From assembly GCA_964244725.1 (NCBI GenBank), contig CAXTJQ010000002.1:391477-455476 (forward strand): a DNA stretch of 64,000 bases, given 5' to 3'. This document shows, piece after piece, positions 45,018 to 52,918 of this stretch (positions are counted from its first letter, which is position 1; each line of letters starts with the position of its first letter). The translations under genes and the position numbers were made by a program. The notes beneath the pieces are model-generated. The model did no database searches. It saw nothing but the letters and a program-made list of their open reading frames with translations, and was not told where the DNA came from. Source of the DNA: Kumtagia sp964244725. GTDB taxonomy: Bacteria > Pseudomonadota > Alphaproteobacteria > Rhizobiales > Rhizobiaceae.

Positions 45018-45863
45018 ATGGGGCATTTCATCTGGCAAGTCGCGCATGGGCGGCAGCTCGTACTCGGCGAGCGCGCCGTCCTGATGGGCGTCCTGAATCT
45101 CACGCCCGACAGCTTCTCCGATGGCGGCCGCCACGCGACCCTGCAAGGCGCCGTCGCGCAAGCGCAACGCATGGTCGCCGAGGGCGCATCGATCATCGAT
45201 GTCGGAGGGGAATCGACGCGCCCTGGCGCGCAAGCGGTCTCGGCGCGGGAGGAACAGGATCGCATACTGCCCGTCATCGAGACGCTTGCCGCGAAGGGCA
45301 TCCTTCTGTCGGTCGACACCTATAGGGGGGAGACCGCACGCCTCGCGATTCGCGCCGGCGCGCACATCGTCAACGATGTCTGGGGGTTGCAACGCGAACC
45401 GGATATTGCGCTGGTTGCGGCCGAGACGGGAGCCGGGCTCGTCGTCATGCACACCGGGCGTGGGAGGAGTAAGCTGCCTGACGTGATCGAGGATCAGTTC
45501 GCGTTCCTCAACCGTTCGCTTGAGATAGCGGCGTCGGCCGGAATCGCCGATGCGCGGATCGTGCTCGATCCCGGTTTCGGCTTCGCCAAGAACTTCGACG
45601 AGAACCTCGAACTAATGACGCGTTTCGGTGAGTTGTCGCGCTTCGGCCGGCCGATCCTGGTTGGCACGTCGCGCAAGCGGTTCATCGGCGCGTTGACCGG
45701 GCGCGAGGCGCCGGATCGCGATCCGGGCACCGCCGCGACGTGCGTGATCCTCCGGCTCAAGGGCGCTGCCCTGTTTCGCGTTCATGATGTCGCAATCAAC
45801 GCCGACGCCCTGGCCGTCGCCGATGCTATGATGGTGCGCGGCCCCGCTCGCGTCGAGCCCTGA
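45018..45863 (+). CDS. folP: Dihydropteroate synthase
   Basis: FolP joins p-aminobenzoate to the pterin pyrophosphate in folate synthesis. The 281-residue protein has both pterin motifs, LMGVLNLTPDSFSDGG near residue 22 and GASIIDVGGESTRPGA near residue 56, and the SRKRFIG segment near the C-terminus. ATG 45018 directly follows a GTG in frame; either gives the same core. It heads folP-folB-folK, with gaps of 3 bases and an overlap. Confidence 0.97.
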   Translation: MGHFIWQVAHGRQLVLGERAVLMGVLNLTPDSFSDGGRHATLQGAVAQAQRMVAEGASIIDVGGESTRPGAQAVSAREEQDRILPVIETLAAKGILLSVDTYRGETARLAIRAGAHIVNDVWGLQREPDIALVAAETGAGLVVMHTGRGRSKLPDVIEDQFAFLNRSLEIAASAGIADARIVLDPGFGFAKNFDENLELMTRFGELSRFGRPILVGTSRKRFIGALTGREAPDRDPGTAATCVILRLKGAALFRVHDVAINADALAVADAMMVRGPARVEP

Positions 45864-45866
45864 ACC

Positions 45867-46223
45867 ATGTATACGATTCGCATCAGCAACTGCGCCTTCT
45901 TCGCGCGTCATGGCGTGTTCGACGCCGAGGAAGCGCTTGGCCAGCGCTTCTACGTCGACGCGACGCTGACGGTCGATCCCGGCAACGCGTTGGAAGCCGA
46001 TGCAATCGAGGGAACCGTCGACTACGGCGTCGCCTTCGAGGTGATCGAGAGAATTGTCACAGGCCAGAGGCGCTTCCTCATCGAGGCTCTGGCGCTCGCC
46101 GTCGCGAAAGCGCTTGTCGCGCGCTATCCGCAGATCAGGGCGGCTGAGATCACCATCCGCAAGCCGAACGCGCCGGTGCGCGGTATTCTCGACCATGTCG
46201 AGGTCACCGTCCTGTGGCCGTGA
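45867..46223 (+). CDS. folB: Dihydroneopterin aldolase
   Basis: FolB cleaves dihydroneopterin in folate synthesis. The 118-residue protein has the family start IRISNCAFFARHGVFDAEEALGQRF and the DYGVAFEVIE segment. It lies 3 bases after folP and its 3' end overlaps folK, showing tight operon packing. Confidence 0.95.
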   Translation: MYTIRISNCAFFARHGVFDAEEALGQRFYVDATLTVDPGNALEADAIEGTVDYGVAFEVIERIVTGQRRFLIEALALAVAKALVARYPQIRAAEITIRKPNAPVRGILDHVEVTVLWP

Positions 46224-46729
46224 ACGAAGATTGCGCGTACCTCAGCCTCGGCGGCAATCTTGGCGATCCGGCGGTCGCGATGGGCGCGGCGCTGCGCGCG
46301 ATCGACGCCTCTTCGCGGGCGCGCGTGACGATGGTCTCGTCGCTCTACCGCACCCCACCCTGGGGCAAGCTCGACCAGCCGGATTTTCTCAACGCGGCGG
46401 CGGAGGTCGTGACGACGCTCGATCCGCGCGGGTTCCTCGATCTCTGCCTTGCCGTCGAGAAAGGCTTAAAGCGCGAACGCGGCGAGCGGTGGGGCCCGCG
46501 GCTGATCGATCTCGACATCCTGTTGTTTGGACCTCTGCTCGTGACGGAACCGGGGCTCGATATTCCGCATCCGCGCATGGGCGACCGCGCCTTCGTGCTG
46601 GTCCCGCTTGCCGAAATCGCGCCCGAAATTGGAATCAATGGCGAACCGATCGCCGACCGAATAGAACATCTGGACCGCGCCGGCATCGTCCGCCTGCAGC
46701 GCGGCCGTGATTGGTGGCGGCAGGCGTAG
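46214..46729 (+). CDS. folK: 2-amino-4-hydroxy-6-hydroxymethyldihydropteridine pyrophosphokinase
   Basis: FolK transfers pyrophosphate to the pterin. The 171-residue protein has YLSLGGNLGDP at the N-terminus, ERGERWGPRLIDLDILL in the middle and IPHPRMGDRAFVLVPLAEIAP after it, all family signatures. It starts at GTG 46214 within the folB end (GAGG upstream); GTG 46220, giving a 4-base overlap with the folB stop, is an alternative. Confidence 0.95.
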   Translation: MAVNEDCAYLSLGGNLGDPAVAMGAALRAIDASSRARVTMVSSLYRTPPWGKLDQPDFLNAAAEVVTTLDPRGFLDLCLAVEKGLKRERGERWGPRLIDLDILLFGPLLVTEPGLDIPHPRMGDRAFVLVPLAEIAPEIGINGEPIADRIEHLDRAGIVRLQRGRDWWRQA

Positions 46730-46732
46730 GCG

Positions 46733-47281
46733 TCAGCCCGAGAAGCCGCCGGCTGCGAGGAATTGGCGCTCTTGGGCCGTGGTGATCCTGCCCAGCATCG
46801 GGTTTCGGTGAGGGAAGCGGCCGAAGGAGGCGATGATCTCGCGATGTTCGCGCGCCGAACGCGCGACCTGGTCGTCGAGGATGGCGCAGAGCGACACGCA
46901 GCGGTCCTGGTCGGTCAGATGCTCGGAATGCATCAGCGGCGTGTAGAAGAACACCCGCAACTCCGGTTCGGACGCCATGTCGTGGCCCGCCTCGATGGCG
47001 GAAAGCGCGAACCTCCGCGCAAGTTGGTCGGTGGCGTACATATGCCCGCTGCCGCGAAAGCAGTTGCGTGGAAACTGGTCGAGCAGGATCAGTAGGGCAA
47101 GCGCGCCGTACCGCTCGGCGAGCCAGGAATCACACTCGCGCCGGGCCGCGGCCATGTGCGCGTCGAGGAATCGATCACTAAAGACGCGGTCGAATGCGTC
47201 GTCCTTGACCCACCAGCGGTCGGGGCCGGCTTCGTTCCAGAACGCGATGATGTCGGCGACGATGACCGGAGACGAGCCCAT
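46733..47281 (-). CDS. DUF924 family protein
   Basis: The 182-residue protein matches DUF924, an all-helical TPR-like family. Signatures seen are WFxxxxxxWWVKDDAFD-like, LLILLDQFPRNCFRGSG and FFYTPLMHSEHLTDQ. The function is unknown. It converges with folK 3 bases away and starts near ATG 47281; the in-frame TTG two codons upstream is less likely. Confidence 0.85.
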   Translation of the reverse strand: MGSSPVIVADIIAFWNEAGPDRWWVKDDAFDRVFSDRFLDAHMAAARRECDSWLAERYGALALLILLDQFPRNCFRGSGHMYATDQLARRFALSAIEAGHDMASEPELRVFFYTPLMHSEHLTDQDRCVSLCAILDDQVARSAREHREIIASFGRFPHRNPMLGRITTAQERQFLAAGGFSG

Positions 47282-47295
47282 CGACAATTGGCCGG

Positions 47296-47835
47296 CTATT
47301 CGGCCACCGAGCCGACCGTCGCCGTGTCGATGCGCTTGAGGCTCATGCCGATGACTTGCACCATGGTCTCGGCGACCCGCACCGACACCGTGACGTTCAT
47401 GGTGTTCTCGTCGGCGATGCGCGCTTGCATGATGCCGTTCAACTGCTTGCGGTTGATCGACAAAACGACCTTGCTGCTGTCGACCACGTTGCCCGCAACG
47501 ATATCAAGCCCGTTGCCTTCGGCGCCGTCCATGAACGTGCCGCGATAGGCGCCTCCCTTCCGAACGAACGAGGCCCTCATCTTCTGCGCGAACACGCCAA
47601 CGCGGCAGTCGCCGTCCATCGTCATGCCGAGATTGCCTGCCGGGGTCGTGCCGGCGAAGCTGCAGTTGAACTTGGTGCCCTTGTATTTGCCGGCGATGAT
47701 TTCGCCTGGCCCGGTCCAATTTCCTTCCGCCGACTTGAAGAAGGCGCGATCGCCTTCGGCGGCGCGCGCAGGCATAACTACTGTCCCGCAGATCGCGAGC
47801 GCGGTCATCAAGATGGAGATCGGGGTGGACTTCAT
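47296..47835 (-). CDS. Secreted conserved hypothetical protein
   Basis: The 179-residue protein has a signal peptide (MKSTPISILMTALAICGTVVMPARAA). The mature part contains a Trp/Gly-rich WTGPGEIIAGKYKGTKFNC segment, two more Cys and beta-rich sequence. I do not recognise a named domain. It is likely periplasmic. It starts at ATG 47835 rather than the in-frame 47889, which lacks a signal-like N-terminus. It lies 14 bases upstream, in the same strand, of the DUF924 gene. Confidence 0.75.
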   Translation of the reverse strand: MKSTPISILMTALAICGTVVMPARAAEGDRAFFKSAEGNWTGPGEIIAGKYKGTKFNCSFAGTTPAGNLGMTMDGDCRVGVFAQKMRASFVRKGGAYRGTFMDGAEGNGLDIVAGNVVDSSKVVLSINRKQLNGIMQARIADENTMNVTVSVRVAETMVQVIGMSLKRIDTATVGSVAE

Positions 47836-47946
47836 GGCGGGCATCCATGCAGGAAAAAGGCGCATCGCTGGTATCCAGACCATGACCAAGATTGGTTAAT
47901 GGATTATTCACGAGACCGGTTCCAGGCCGGTCGAGAGCGGAGCGCG

Positions 47947-49026
47947 CTAGGGTTGCCGAGGGCCGGATTTGGCTTTCGCGAGCGCCGACAGGACGCTCAG
48001 GACATCGGTTATCCTGGGCCTTTCCAACGCTGAAAAAGCCAATGGGCGCACGGTTTCCATCGCTGCGATCCCGATCCGGGCCGTCATCATGCCATTGACG
48101 ATGCCCTCGCCGAGTTTGGTCGACAGCCGCGCCGCCAGGCCCTGACCGACGACCTGATGCACGAAATCGTCGCCGGCCGCGATCGCGCCGGTGACCGCGA
48201 GGTGAGCGATCACGCCGCGCGCCAGCCGGAAGAACCCGAGCGTTCCGGGACGGGCGCCGTAGAGTTCGGCGATCCGGCGGATGAGCCGGCTCGCCTCGAA
48301 GATCACATAGGCGAGATCGACCAGGGCGCGGGGGCTGACGGTCGTGACGATCGAGACGCGCTTGGCCGCGTCGAGCACGAGCGCGCGGGCGCGTGCGTCG
48401 AGCGGTGGCATGATCTCGATTTCGGCCAGCCGCAGCAGGCCGGCCCTGTCGATGATCTCGCCGTCGAGTTTCGCGAGCGCGCGGCGGCCGGCGGCGGTGT
48501 CCGGATTGTCGGAAACGAGCGCGATCAGGTCCGAAACCACCGCGCGGGCGGCTTTGGCGTCGTCGCGCAGGATCGCTTCGCTCGCCGCGACGCGCAGCCG
48601 GTCGATCGACGCCAGACGCCAGAGCGACCGAATCTCCCGCAGCACGAGAACGGCGAGCGCGATCAGGGCGATCGCGGCGATGCCGGCCGCCAGCCAGCCA
48701 AGCCATTCGTTGCGCTCGAAGAGCGCGCGGATCAGGCCGTCGACCCAAAGCCCGACAGCCAGCGACAGGAGCGTGGCCGATGCCGTCCAGAAGATCGACG
48801 CCAGTTTCGAGCGCCGGCGGGGAAGAGGCGGCGGCATCTCCGTGGCGCCGGGCGGGGGGTCGGCGAAAAAATCGGCCTCCGCCTCGACGACGACGGGCTC
48901 GGAGACCCGGACGGTCATCGGCTGTCGCGGCGTCGCGGCCTTCGGCTTGGGCTCAATCGTCGCGGAGGCGTCCGTCGTGGCATCCGGGTCGACGCGAAAC
49001 GACGCCGGCTTGCGGGGAGGGATCAT
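47947..49026 (-). CDS. ycjF: YcjF family (TIGR01620) inner-membrane protein
   Basis: The 359-residue protein has a Pro-rich cytoplasmic N-terminus, two transmembrane helices (about 75-100 and 110-130) and a helical C-terminal part with the YcjF signature RARALVLDAAKRVSIVTTVSPRALVDL. It overlaps the upstream ycjX by 4 bases (ATGA), so the two are co-translated. In enterobacteria the pair belongs to the envelope-stress regulon; a role in membrane physiology is inferred. Confidence 0.9.
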   Translation of the reverse strand: MIPPRKPASFRVDPDATTDASATIEPKPKAATPRQPMTVRVSEPVVVEAEADFFADPPPGATEMPPPLPRRRSKLASIFWTASATLLSLAVGLWVDGLIRALFERNEWLGWLAAGIAAIALIALAVLVLREIRSLWRLASIDRLRVAASEAILRDDAKAARAVVSDLIALVSDNPDTAAGRRALAKLDGEIIDRAGLLRLAEIEIMPPLDARARALVLDAAKRVSIVTTVSPRALVDLAYVIFEASRLIRRIAELYGARPGTLGFFRLARGVIAHLAVTGAIAAGDDFVHQVVGQGLAARLSTKLGEGIVNGMMTARIGIAAMETVRPLAFSALERPRITDVLSVLSALAKAKSGPRQP

Positions 49027-50495
49027 GCCAGATGGTCTCCGAGCAGGAACTGCAGCGCTCGATCGAGCCGGATATGCGGCAGCGACAGGGTGATGCCGTC
49101 CGGGCCTCTTTCCAGTTTCGGCGGCCTGAACCGAACGAAGCGCACCGGCGCTTCGCCGGGCGCTTCACGATCGCGCGGTTCGAACGCCGTCGCGACGTCG
49201 ATGGCGTCGGGTAGGTCGCCGGGGAAGATCGCGGTCTGGGTCTGTCCATCGAAGCGTTCGCCGGCGATCGTCTCGCCCTCCAGCGGCGTGCCGATAATCA
49301 CCGGCAACTCCTCGTCCGCTCGCCGCACCGTACCCTCGCGGGTGGCGCGCACCGCCGCCATTGCCACGACGTCGATCGCCGCGCCGGTGAAGCGCGCCCG
49401 CTTGACGGCCCGGTCGGCGATGCGTCGGACGATCGCCTGCAGCCGGTCGTGGTTCTCGTGATGAAGGTGGTCGGCCTTGGTCGCTGCGATCAGGATGCGG
49501 TCGATCCGGTGCGCAACGAGATCGGTCAGGAAATTGCCGCGTCCGACGCGGAAACATGACAGGATTTCGGTCAACGCCCTCTCCAGGTCCGCCAGCGCGG
49601 ACGGGCCGGCATTCAGCGCCTGAAGCGCGTCGACCAGCACGATCTGTCGGTCCAGCCGTGCGACATGCTCGCGGAAGAACGGTTTGACGACATGGGTCTT
49701 ATAGGCCTCGTAGCGCCGCTCCATCATCGCATGCAGCGTTCCGGGCCGCGGCGGACGATCGTCGCCGAGCACTAGGGGCGAGAAGGTGAGCGCGGGAGAG
49801 CCGTCGAGATCGCCCGGCATCAGGAAGCGGCCAGGGGGCAGCGTCGACAACGCCCGGTCGTCCTGCTTGCAGGCGCGCAAATAGGCGGCGAACCGATCGG
49901 CCAGGTGCTTTGCGATCATTTCGTCCGCGGACGAGGCCGGATCGGCCGATGTCGCTGCTTCGAGCCATGGCGCGGCGAGGTCGGCGCGGGCCGGAAGCGA
50001 CGCGAGTTCGACGGCTTCCCGCGAAAAGACGCGAAAGGACTTGGTCAGCAAGGGCAGATCGAGCAGCCATTCTCCAGGGTAGTCGACGATGTCGATCGAA
50101 AGGCGCCCGCTCGAAAACATCCGGTTCCAGGCCGAAGCCGATTCGAATTCGACCGTCAGGCGCAATTCGGAAACGGCGCGCGTTGAGTCGGGCCAGTTGC
50201 GCGCCGCGACCAGCGCCGCGATATGGTCCTCGTACTGAAAGCGGGGAACGGCGTCGTCGGGCTGCTCCTCGAGGAAGGCGCGCGCGATGCGCCCTGATCT
50301 TTGCGCCTCGAACAGAGGCAACCGTCCGCCGTGGATCAGGTTGTGGACCAGCGCCGATATGAAAACGGTCTTGCCGGCGCGCGACAGCCCGGTAATGCCG
50401 ATCCGCAGCGTGGGCGAGAACAATGTCCTGGCCCGGCCGGCAAACGTGTCGATCGCAAGTCGCGCTTCGTCCGAGATCGTTGTGAGTGACGCCAC
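49023..50495 (-). CDS. ycjX: YcjX family P-loop NTPase
   Basis: The 490-residue protein is a YcjX-type GTPase-like protein with Walker A GLSRAGKT at 36-43. The family motif DIVDYPGEWLLDLPLL includes a Walker B-like Asp. The ATP/GTP-binding core is near the N-terminus and the rest is helical. A GTG start at 50495 gives full length. It is followed by ycjF with a 4-base overlap. The exact function is unknown. Confidence 0.92.
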   Translation of the reverse strand: MASLTTISDEARLAIDTFAGRARTLFSPTLRIGITGLSRAGKTVFISALVHNLIHGGRLPLFEAQRSGRIARAFLEEQPDDAVPRFQYEDHIAALVAARNWPDSTRAVSELRLTVEFESASAWNRMFSSGRLSIDIVDYPGEWLLDLPLLTKSFRVFSREAVELASLPARADLAAPWLEAATSADPASSADEMIAKHLADRFAAYLRACKQDDRALSTLPPGRFLMPGDLDGSPALTFSPLVLGDDRPPRPGTLHAMMERRYEAYKTHVVKPFFREHVARLDRQIVLVDALQALNAGPSALADLERALTEILSCFRVGRGNFLTDLVAHRIDRILIAATKADHLHHENHDRLQAIVRRIADRAVKRARFTGAAIDVVAMAAVRATREGTVRRADEELPVIIGTPLEGETIAGERFDGQTQTAIFPGDLPDAIDVATAFEPRDREAPGEAPVRFVRFRPPKLERGPDGITLSLPHIRLDRALQFLLGDHLA

Positions 50496-50563
50496 TGCCG
50501 GACCTTACCGCTGTTCGCCGCGATATAGGTTCACCGGACAGCGAATGAAACCGGCCGACGGCA

Positions 50564-51058
50564 TCAGAAGGTGGTCGGATCGAGGAACGCCAGGAGATGG
50601 CCTTCACCCGGCGCGATCATATCCATGTCGCGCTCGAAGCCAAGCACGGCCAGCGCGCCCGTCCCGAACCCCGAGCGATAGGCGGCGCGGTCTTCTTCGG
50701 TCGTCAACAGGGCCGCGAGATCTTGGATCATCGGATTGTGTCCGACGACCATGAGGGACGAGCACCCCGTCAGCTCATGTATGGCGTCGAGATACCCGTT
50801 CACTGTGGCGGTAAAGAGCAGGTCAGCGAAGGTGGCTGGCCGGGCGCCAGGCCCGAGCGCCAGTCGATCGAGCGTCTCGCGCGTGCGCCGCGCCGGCGAG
50901 CACAGGATCGTGACGGGCGTCATCTGGCGTGACCGCATGGCGAGCCCGAGCGCCTCTGCCTGATGATGCCCCACGCTGTCCAGAGGGCGTTCGAAGTCGC
51001 TCACGCCGTTGCTCGCGGGGGCGGCCTTGGCGTGTCGCAGCAGATAGAGCATGTTCAT
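50564..51058 (-). CDS. SixA-like histidine phosphatase family protein
   Basis: The 164-residue phosphatase starts LYLLRHAKAAP, the catalytic RHx motif with His9, and has the second catalytic His in VVGHNPMIQDLA. This SixA-like subgroup includes enzymes that dephosphorylate Hpt domains of histidine kinases. No such partner is adjacent, but an Hpt gene exists 7 kb away. ATG 51058 is used; ATG 51052 also fits. Confidence 0.88.
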   Translation of the reverse strand: MNMLYLLRHAKAAPASNGVSDFERPLDSVGHHQAEALGLAMRSRQMTPVTILCSPARRTRETLDRLALGPGARPATFADLLFTATVNGYLDAIHELTGCSSLMVVGHNPMIQDLAALLTTEEDRAAYRSGFGTGALAVLGFERDMDMIAPGEGHLLAFLDPTTF

Positions 51059-51323
51059 GCAGGGCCGGCCTTTCTGTATTCCTGACGATCAGACGATGTC
51101 CTTGCCCGTAGAGAACCCATCGTCCGTCCATACAGCGACGAGTGTATTGCCGACATTCGCGCGGATGCCGAAAACAATGTCAAATCAATGTCATGTTGCA
51201 TGGCGATAGGCTTGCGCTCGTCACGTTTCGGGCCTCCCGGATTCGGGTCGCGGGTCGATTGATTGTTCTTGTGCGGGTTCGGCGCGCCGAATATATAGGC
51301 CGAAAAAATGGGGAATGTGGGAT

Positions 51324-51749
51324 ATGAGTCGAGTGAGCGTTCTCGTCGATCAGGCCTACGCGCCATCGGATGACGAGCCTTTCATGAACGAACGTCAGAA
51401 GGCCTATTTTCGCGCCAAGCTTCTGAACTGGAAAAGCGACATCCTGCGTGAGGCGCGCGAAACACTTGAAATCCTGCAGCAGGAAAATGCCAACCATCCC
51501 GATCTCGCCGATCGGGCTTCGTCCGAAACCGATCGCGCCATCGAACTGCGCGCCCGCGACCGCCAGCGCAAGCTGATCTCCAAGATCGACTCCGCTCTCT
51601 ACCGCATCGACGAGGGAACCTACGGCTTCTGCGAGGAGACCGGTGAACCGATTTCGCTGCGCCGTCTCGATGCAAGGCCGATTGCGACCCTGTCGATCGA
51701 GGCTCAGGAACGCCACGAGCGCCGCGAGAAGGTTTATCGCGACGACTGA
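51324..51749 (+). CDS. dksA: RNA polymerase-binding protein DksA (one-cysteine type)
   Basis: DksA modulates transcription with ppGpp by reaching into the polymerase secondary channel. The 141-residue protein has the coiled-coil tip region (LEILQQENANHPDLADRA) and the C-terminal zinc-finger-fold end. Only one of the four usual zinc Cys is kept (Cys103 in GFCEETGEPI), as in other alphaproteobacterial DksA. ATG 51324 has GGGGA 9 bases upstream; ATG 51315 is the alternative. Confidence 0.93.
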   Translation: MSRVSVLVDQAYAPSDDEPFMNERQKAYFRAKLLNWKSDILREARETLEILQQENANHPDLADRASSETDRAIELRARDRQRKLISKIDSALYRIDEGTYGFCEETGEPISLRRLDARPIATLSIEAQERHERREKVYRDD

Positions 51750-51829
51750 CGGCGGCGCATGCGATCGGCGAGCGAACGCGAGTGCATATCGTCGTGGCCC
51801 GCAGGGTCTGGACATCTTCGTCGCATCGT

Positions 51830-52660
51830 TCAGCGACGCGGATTGGCGAGTTCCCCGAGCAGTTTCGTCATCTCGTCGTCGAGAGACCGCGCGGGGGCAG
51901 CTTTCATCGCGGTGTCGCCATCATCGAGCGAGACTTCAAGCTCCTTCAGCAAATCGTCGTCAAGATCGTCCGGAGCCGGCGGACGGCCGCCGCCTTGCGC
52001 CGCGAGCGGCGGAGACGGCTCAGGCCTTCTGGGTGGCGCGCTCGGATTGCGCGCCTCGACGCGTGGGGGAATAGAGGCCGGCGATGAAGCCGTCTTCGCC
52101 TGGTCCGGGCGCGGCGGGGCGCCTTGCGCGGGGACAGCGGCCGCGGGCCGGGCGGGCGGCGGCTCCGACGGTCGTGCTGGGTTCGAGGCGGGTCGCTCGG
52201 TTTGCGCGCGCGGGGCTGGCGGCGGCGGCGACGCGATCGGCGGGCGGGGCGGTTCGGGCGGCCTTGAACGGATCGGCGCCGGCGCGACCTGCGGCGTCGG
52301 AGGGGGCGGGTTTGCCGGAGCCGGAATCGCCTCGGCGATCGGCGGCGTGCGCCTCTGCGGGACGCCCAGACGGATATCCCGTTCGACGACCACGTCGGTC
52401 GGCCCCCCGATCAGCAAAAGATGCTCGATGTCGTCGCGGCGGATGAGCACCAGCCGGCGATGGCTGTCGACGGCGGTCGCGTCCATCACCGCGAGGCGCG
52501 CCTTGCGGTTGCGTCCGCCAGCGACGAACGTGCCGAAGGTCATGCTGCGGATGACTTTCACCGCGATCAACAGGACGAGCAGCCCCAGGAGCGCGAGCCC
52601 GGTCCAGAGCACGGCGCGCGCGTAGTCCGGCCCCGCTACTTGGTTCAACCAGTCCGGCAT
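51830..52660 (-). CDS. fliO: FliO-like flagellar biosynthetic protein
   Basis: The 276-residue protein has one transmembrane helix near residues 17-35 (AVLWTGLALLGLLVLLIAVKVI), then a short basic cytoplasmic domain with RLAVMDATAVDSHRRLVLIRRDDIEHLLLIGG, the pattern of FliO/MopB. The rest is a proline-rich low-complexity tail. FliO assists assembly of the flagellar export apparatus. No other flagellar genes are in this window. The family match is by domain pattern only, so moderate confidence. Confidence 0.7.
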   Translation of the reverse strand: MPDWLNQVAGPDYARAVLWTGLALLGLLVLLIAVKVIRSMTFGTFVAGGRNRKARLAVMDATAVDSHRRLVLIRRDDIEHLLLIGGPTDVVVERDIRLGVPQRRTPPIAEAIPAPANPPPPTPQVAPAPIRSRPPEPPRPPIASPPPPAPRAQTERPASNPARPSEPPPARPAAAVPAQGAPPRPDQAKTASSPASIPPRVEARNPSAPPRRPEPSPPLAAQGGGRPPAPDDLDDDLLKELEVSLDDGDTAMKAAPARSLDDEMTKLLGELANPRR

Positions 52661-52918
52661 AAAGGTCTCGTCTCCGCCGCATCGGCGAGGACAGTAGACT
52701 GGCAATGGCGGCGTTCGCAAGTTGCCGATCGGATGTTCACACGCATCGGGCCAAGGGTATTCCGAGCGCCACGCCCGCATCTAGGCCAAACGATATTCGA
52801 CCGCGGGAAAAGACCGATCCGCCTTTCGATCGAAGACTTTGCGGCAAAAAATGAAGTAGACAGTTGAATCGAATCGGGTTGCCGTCGATATCGGGAAAAC
52901 GATGGGGAACGCGCTTTG

